From Gnetum montanum (taxonomy: Eukaryota; Streptophyta; Gnetopsida; Gnetales; Gnetaceae), in NCBI GenBank assembly GCA_015680685.1, contig MNCI01037652.1, forward strand, positions 252,170-316,169: a stretch of 64,000 bases of DNA, in the 5' to 3' direction. Position 1 is the first letter of the stretch; every line of letters begins with the position of its first letter. A program made the translations under genes and the position numbers. Positions 60,542-64,000 of the stretch are shown here, piece after piece. The notes under the pieces are model-generated. The model was not told the origin of the DNA. It saw only the letters and a program-made list of their open reading frames with translations, and made no database searches.

Positions 60542-63295
60542 CTAAGGTAAAGGCGATAAAGAAGAAGGAGGAGCATCATTGTCATCATGACTACTAGGGC
60601 TACTGCCATCACCTAGTGCCTACACCATAACAAACAAATAAAAATAAAACATAAAACAAAAACTTAATTAATAACCAACGTGATCAAAAACTAAACTATG
60701 AATAAAATTAGAGTATATTAAAAGAAAAACTTAAAACAAATCATAAACCTATGAAGGTTTTGGTGTGTGGTATTCTCAAGAAAATTTCTAAAGACCAACC
60801 TCTAAACAATGAAGAATTTGTTCTTCAGTCATGCTATTCTAGTCTTCTACTCCAAGGTCCACACACATCATGATGTTCATCCTCTTGATATCAATCCATG
60901 ATGGGGACTCCTGCAAAAGGATGGTAGTGGTTGCCTCCACTTAATTGGTCATAATGTAAGGGGTTAGGCTATCAAACACAACCAAAGAACCTTCAAACAA
61001 CTTAAAGGCTTCTTCTGCATTGATCCCCTACATGAACATCATTAACTTGTGGCTCTTAATGGCCTTCTCTTGTAACTACTTATAATAACTTTCTTTTCCA
61101 ACTTTGTATTTGCACTTGTGATTGTTTCAGGCTTTGTGTCACTCAAGGATCCAAGCACAATATTCTTGCCAGTCTTTAATCTTGTGTACTAATAGGTCCA
61201 TCTAAATCTTCTATTTAGTAAGGCTCCTAGCCAGAGCAACCTTGTTGTGAATGACATTTCAGTAATGTGACCACTCTATCTCCGTAGTGCATAAGGAGTC
61301 TTGATTAGCTACACAAGCCTCTATGAACTCCTTGTAATTCTTGAGGTCTTTGATCTTCTCAACTTGTTGTTTAATCTCTTTTTCCAATGCTACAACTCAT
61401 TCCTAAAGGAATTTGTTAGAACATTGGAGATCCGACAAAATCTTGGCACATGAGAGAGAACATTTAGTGGCACTCTCGTATAGCCTTCGTGAACCATTTT
61501 CCACTTCAAGCAGCAGCTTAGGTAGCTCATTGAGCTTAGCATCACATTTTAGATCCCATGTAATATTGAACACTATAAACAAGACCAAAGACATAAAATA
61601 AAGATAATAAGTAATCAATGAAAATAGCCAAAAAGAAACCTTTTAAACAACTAAATCCATATAACCACAAAAATTTAAAAATTCATAAAAAATATATAAA
61701 CCAAAATATTTACAATTAATAAAAACAAATTAGGAAAATATGCTAATGTTCTTACCAAAATTAGAAGCAATCTTTTACAACCAATTAACCATGTCTTCAT
61801 CCTTCCATGCATAAACTCTGTCTTATCAAGAACCTTCATCCATGGTTTCATACAAAACGTGGAGGTTGAGACTTCTAGTTGAGGTTTAGGCACTACAACA
61901 AGTATAACCATTAACTTAAAATTATAACTAGCTCCAACATCAATCCATAAGATGCAATGTGTAAAAATAAATTTCATAAATGCTTGGAAGACCATGTGCG
62001 ATATCAACATGAGTTTCATCATCAAATGATGAGTCTCCAAATATGGCATCCAAGGCCTCTAATGCTTCGTTGGGCATTGGTTCCACTACCTCTTGTTTCC
62101 TCAATGCCTCTTCCTCTTTTCATTTACTCTCTACTTTTCCTGCAGCCTAGGCTACAAGTTCTTGAGCTTTACCTACAAGAATGGCAAAGACAAAACGTTG
62201 AAGTTAGCAATTTTTCCTAAAAATAATATCATGAAATAAATATGCATGCAACCTAACATTAAAAATAGCAAATAATGCAAATAAAATGTACCTAATACAA
62301 CATGATGTGCTTGACCAATCCTAAGGAAGATCTTCTTCCTTGCTAATTACTCCACAACAATAACAATCTTCTCATCCAATGACCACTTCAACTTTACTTT
62401 GGCTACATCATCAGCCTCTACATGCAACTCCTTTGGCTTGTTGGCATTCCCATGGGAAATATGAAGTTCCACCTCCATGCTAGTAGGGAAGAATAATGTA
62501 CATCACTAAACCTTTTAGTGGAAATAGATAGCAACTCCGTGATATCCTCCATTAGTGGATTCTAAATGTGCATGGTTGGAACAATGTGTTTTACCCAAGG
62601 TTTAGAAAATTGGAATGGTTTATGACTTATCCAATTTTTTGTCCTTCTTAACCACCAGGAATTCTGTGAACCTACTCAAATATGATGCAAAAAATGCAAA
62701 ATTCATATGGCATATCATCTCAAGGTTGTTTTGGAATTTTAGAATCTCCTCCTATAGCCTGGAGACCAAGTGAGCAGCCCAATTGAATTGAGCATCCTTG
62801 ATGAGGATCTTCTTCATGGTCCACGCCTATCAAATGTTAAGGATCCTTTCTTGTGATAGAAATGTGGGAAATGCCATAAAAAGAAATAATGGATACATCT
62901 CATTAGCCTCTACGTCCTAGCACTAGTCTAGATACAAACCACCACTACCATGATGAGTGTTCAACCATTCTTCTAGCCCCTCCTTGTGATCCACCTCTTT
63001 ACCTACCTTTGCGATAACTTTCACATCATCTCAAGGTATATGTAAATTCATTAATGGCCAAAGTGACAAGTATACCATGAACATGAGAGATGAATTTCTT
63101 AACTCCTCTATCAAAGAAGTTAATGATATTCACTATCTCTCTATGGGAATGGATGGGGTAGGAATCATAAAAAGGTGGAGCAAGCCTATATTGGAACCTT
63201 TTCCTAGATCCATCTAGATGCTCTACTAGCTAGCCTCTCCTGTGCTGAGAGATGTTGGCATAGGCTCTACGACACAACATGAATAGCTAGTTAGC
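60542..63295 (-). pseudogene. Multi-exon gene antisense to its host element E1
   Basis: Minus-strand counterpart of 39887-43582. Exons: b about 63295-62292 (ends ATTAG|gtacat), c 62172-61984 (after cttgtag, probable donor gc), d 61892-61756 (after gttgtag, ends TTTTG|gtaag), e 61572-60749 (after gtttatag, donor gtttat), f 60619-60542 (after gtgtag). Exon d reads 'VPKPQLEVSTSTFCMKPWMK', matching E2 'VPKPQVEASTPMF'; e reads 'LNELPKLLLEVENGSRRLYE' and 'TEEQILHCLEVGL' (E2: 'TKDQILLHLEVVL'); f ends 'ALGDGSSPSSHDDNDAPPSS'. Exon a is missing because a type-A LTR (63535) is inserted in the intron upstream of exon b. A few stops, but better preserved than E1 gag. Function unknown; a nucleic-acid or gag-like role is only a guess. 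Confidence 0.7.
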
Positions 63296-63534
63296 CTTCA
63301 AACATGAGCATATCACATAGGGCCAAAAATAAAAAATATAAAAAATATAAAAAATTAGAAATTAAGTACATCACAAATGTAACCAAAATCTAAAATTAAA
63401 CTCATAGCCCAAAACCAATTAAATCATTAAAACCTAAGTAATCAAAAAAATGACACAACTAGAGAACGTTGATACTAGTAATCAAAAAAATTTTAATAAA
63501 AACACATTTAAGTTACTCACTTAGTTTAGGTAAT
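63296..63534 (-). other. Intron upstream of exon b in the E1 antisense gene
   Basis: T-rich on the minus strand with 'tttttatattttttatattt' before the acceptor tttgaag. The corresponding E2 intron is 40726-40936. The type-A LTR begins at 63535; the five bases before it are gtaat. Confidence 0.5.
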
Positions 63535-64000
63535 TGATGAGTGGTGAGGTACCCCTACACTCAACCATACGAAACGAGCGTCGCACGCGCGATCCAGTCA
63601 AACTTCGCAGATGGACTAGTTGTAGCACCTAGATAGTTAGCCTTAGGTCGCAGTTCGCTGTCTTCCCACCTAGACTAGTTTTGCATATGTCACGTATGGT
63701 TTAGCCTAGATGAGGTGTATGATGTATTCTAATTCTAATGCTACTCCTGATGGCAGTGGAAAATAATATTAACTAATCTAAGCTAAGACGAAAAAGGGTA
63801 AGAAAATCTAATCTAGCCTAAGTGCAACGAGCAACCAATTCCTTGATCAACCGTACACATCTTGGACTTCGTGCACGACTGCCACTGGGACTACCAAGCA
63901 TAGGCCTAGGTACGTCACTGGGATTACCAAGCGCAGATCCCAAATACGCCACTGGGTTACCAAGCATAGATCCCCCTAGCTACACCACTGGGCTACCAAG
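63535..64000 (-). mobile_element. Young type-A LTR (partial), minus strand
   Basis: Plus-strand start TGATGAGTGG is the reverse complement of the ACTCATCA end of 1958-2889. The sequence keeps many CpGs (e.g. 63574-63595, cgagcgtcgcacgcgcga) where the old copies have TG or CA. No PBS lies to its left, so it is a 3' or solo LTR with any interior beyond 64000. Four tandem copies of a 33-36-bp unit with 'cactggg.taccaag' start at 63883, 63916, 63950 and 63986. Confidence 0.8.
63883..64000 (-). repeat. 33-36-bp tandem subrepeats in the type-A LTR
   Basis: Four copies of 'cactgggNtaccaagc' spaced 33, 34 and 36 bp, running into the window end. Degenerate relatives occur in E0 (about 2467-2535) and E3 (about 14220-14290), there spaced about 23 bp. 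Confidence 0.85.

Noticed and set aside
60337-60612. 91-codon reverse-strand ORF
   Set aside because: Wrong frame over exon f of the antisense gene and the T-rich sequence after it.
1-64000. tRNA or rRNA genes
   Set aside because: No cloverleaf or rRNA-like sequence noticed; the tRNA-like words are primer-binding sites. A covariance-model scan was not possible.

Overview
The window is repetitive plant nuclear DNA: about 64 kb of nested, mostly ancient LTR retrotransposons, AT-rich and full of in-frame TAG/TAA and CpG-to-TpG changes. I found no intact host gene, rRNA, tRNA or CRISPR array. Very old, stop-riddled elements stacked inside each other suggest a large-genome seed plant, most likely a gymnosperm; that is inference from style, not a species call. 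One assembly gap of 522 N lies at 28219-28740. Coordinates, exon lengths and alignments were worked out by eye.

Layout. (1) 1-2889: 3' end of a type-A element (E0): accessory ORF relic plus 3' LTR, inserted in a Copia relic (2890-3816). (2) 3817-13730: intergenic-like DNA with two related ~0.55 kb solo LTRs and an old element, D, with ~2-2.5 kb LTRs around only ~0.75 kb of interior. (3) 13731-24990: type-A element E3 (Athila-like Ty3/gypsy): 5' LTR, tRNA-Asp-like PBS, gag, protease, RT/RNase H, integrase, then an accessory ORF, interrupted by E1. (4) 24991 to about 63534: E1, a plus-strand Tat/Ogre-like Ty3/gypsy element. Its gag is split first by E2 (27359-50022, minus strand, same family) and again by E4 (51190-57621, a minus-strand Copia-type non-autonomous element with a clean 5-bp target duplication). 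E2's left LTR holds a young GC-rich insertion flanked by a 10-bp direct repeat. (5) 63535-64000: a CpG-rich, young type-A LTR on the minus strand, inserted in E1.

Main discovery candidate. E1 and E2 both carry, between protease and RT and in antisense to the element, a multi-exon gene with matching exon lengths in the two copies: b 1004/956, c 189/186, d 137/135, e 824/823, f 78/75 nt (E1/E2), with recognisable splice sites. Exon b looks related to a plant transposon-protein domain, and exon e is coiled-coil-like. The spacer between protease and this gene is also conserved, so the gene belongs to the element. In E2 it sits beside a ~190-bp, ~15-unit tandem array carrying a palindrome.

Related-looking accessory ORFs appear in sense orientation after integrase in the Athila-like family (E0, E3), in place of pol in the Copia-type E4, and in the GC-rich insertion. 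The window may therefore record repeated recruitment of one accessory gene family by unrelated LTR retrotransposons.
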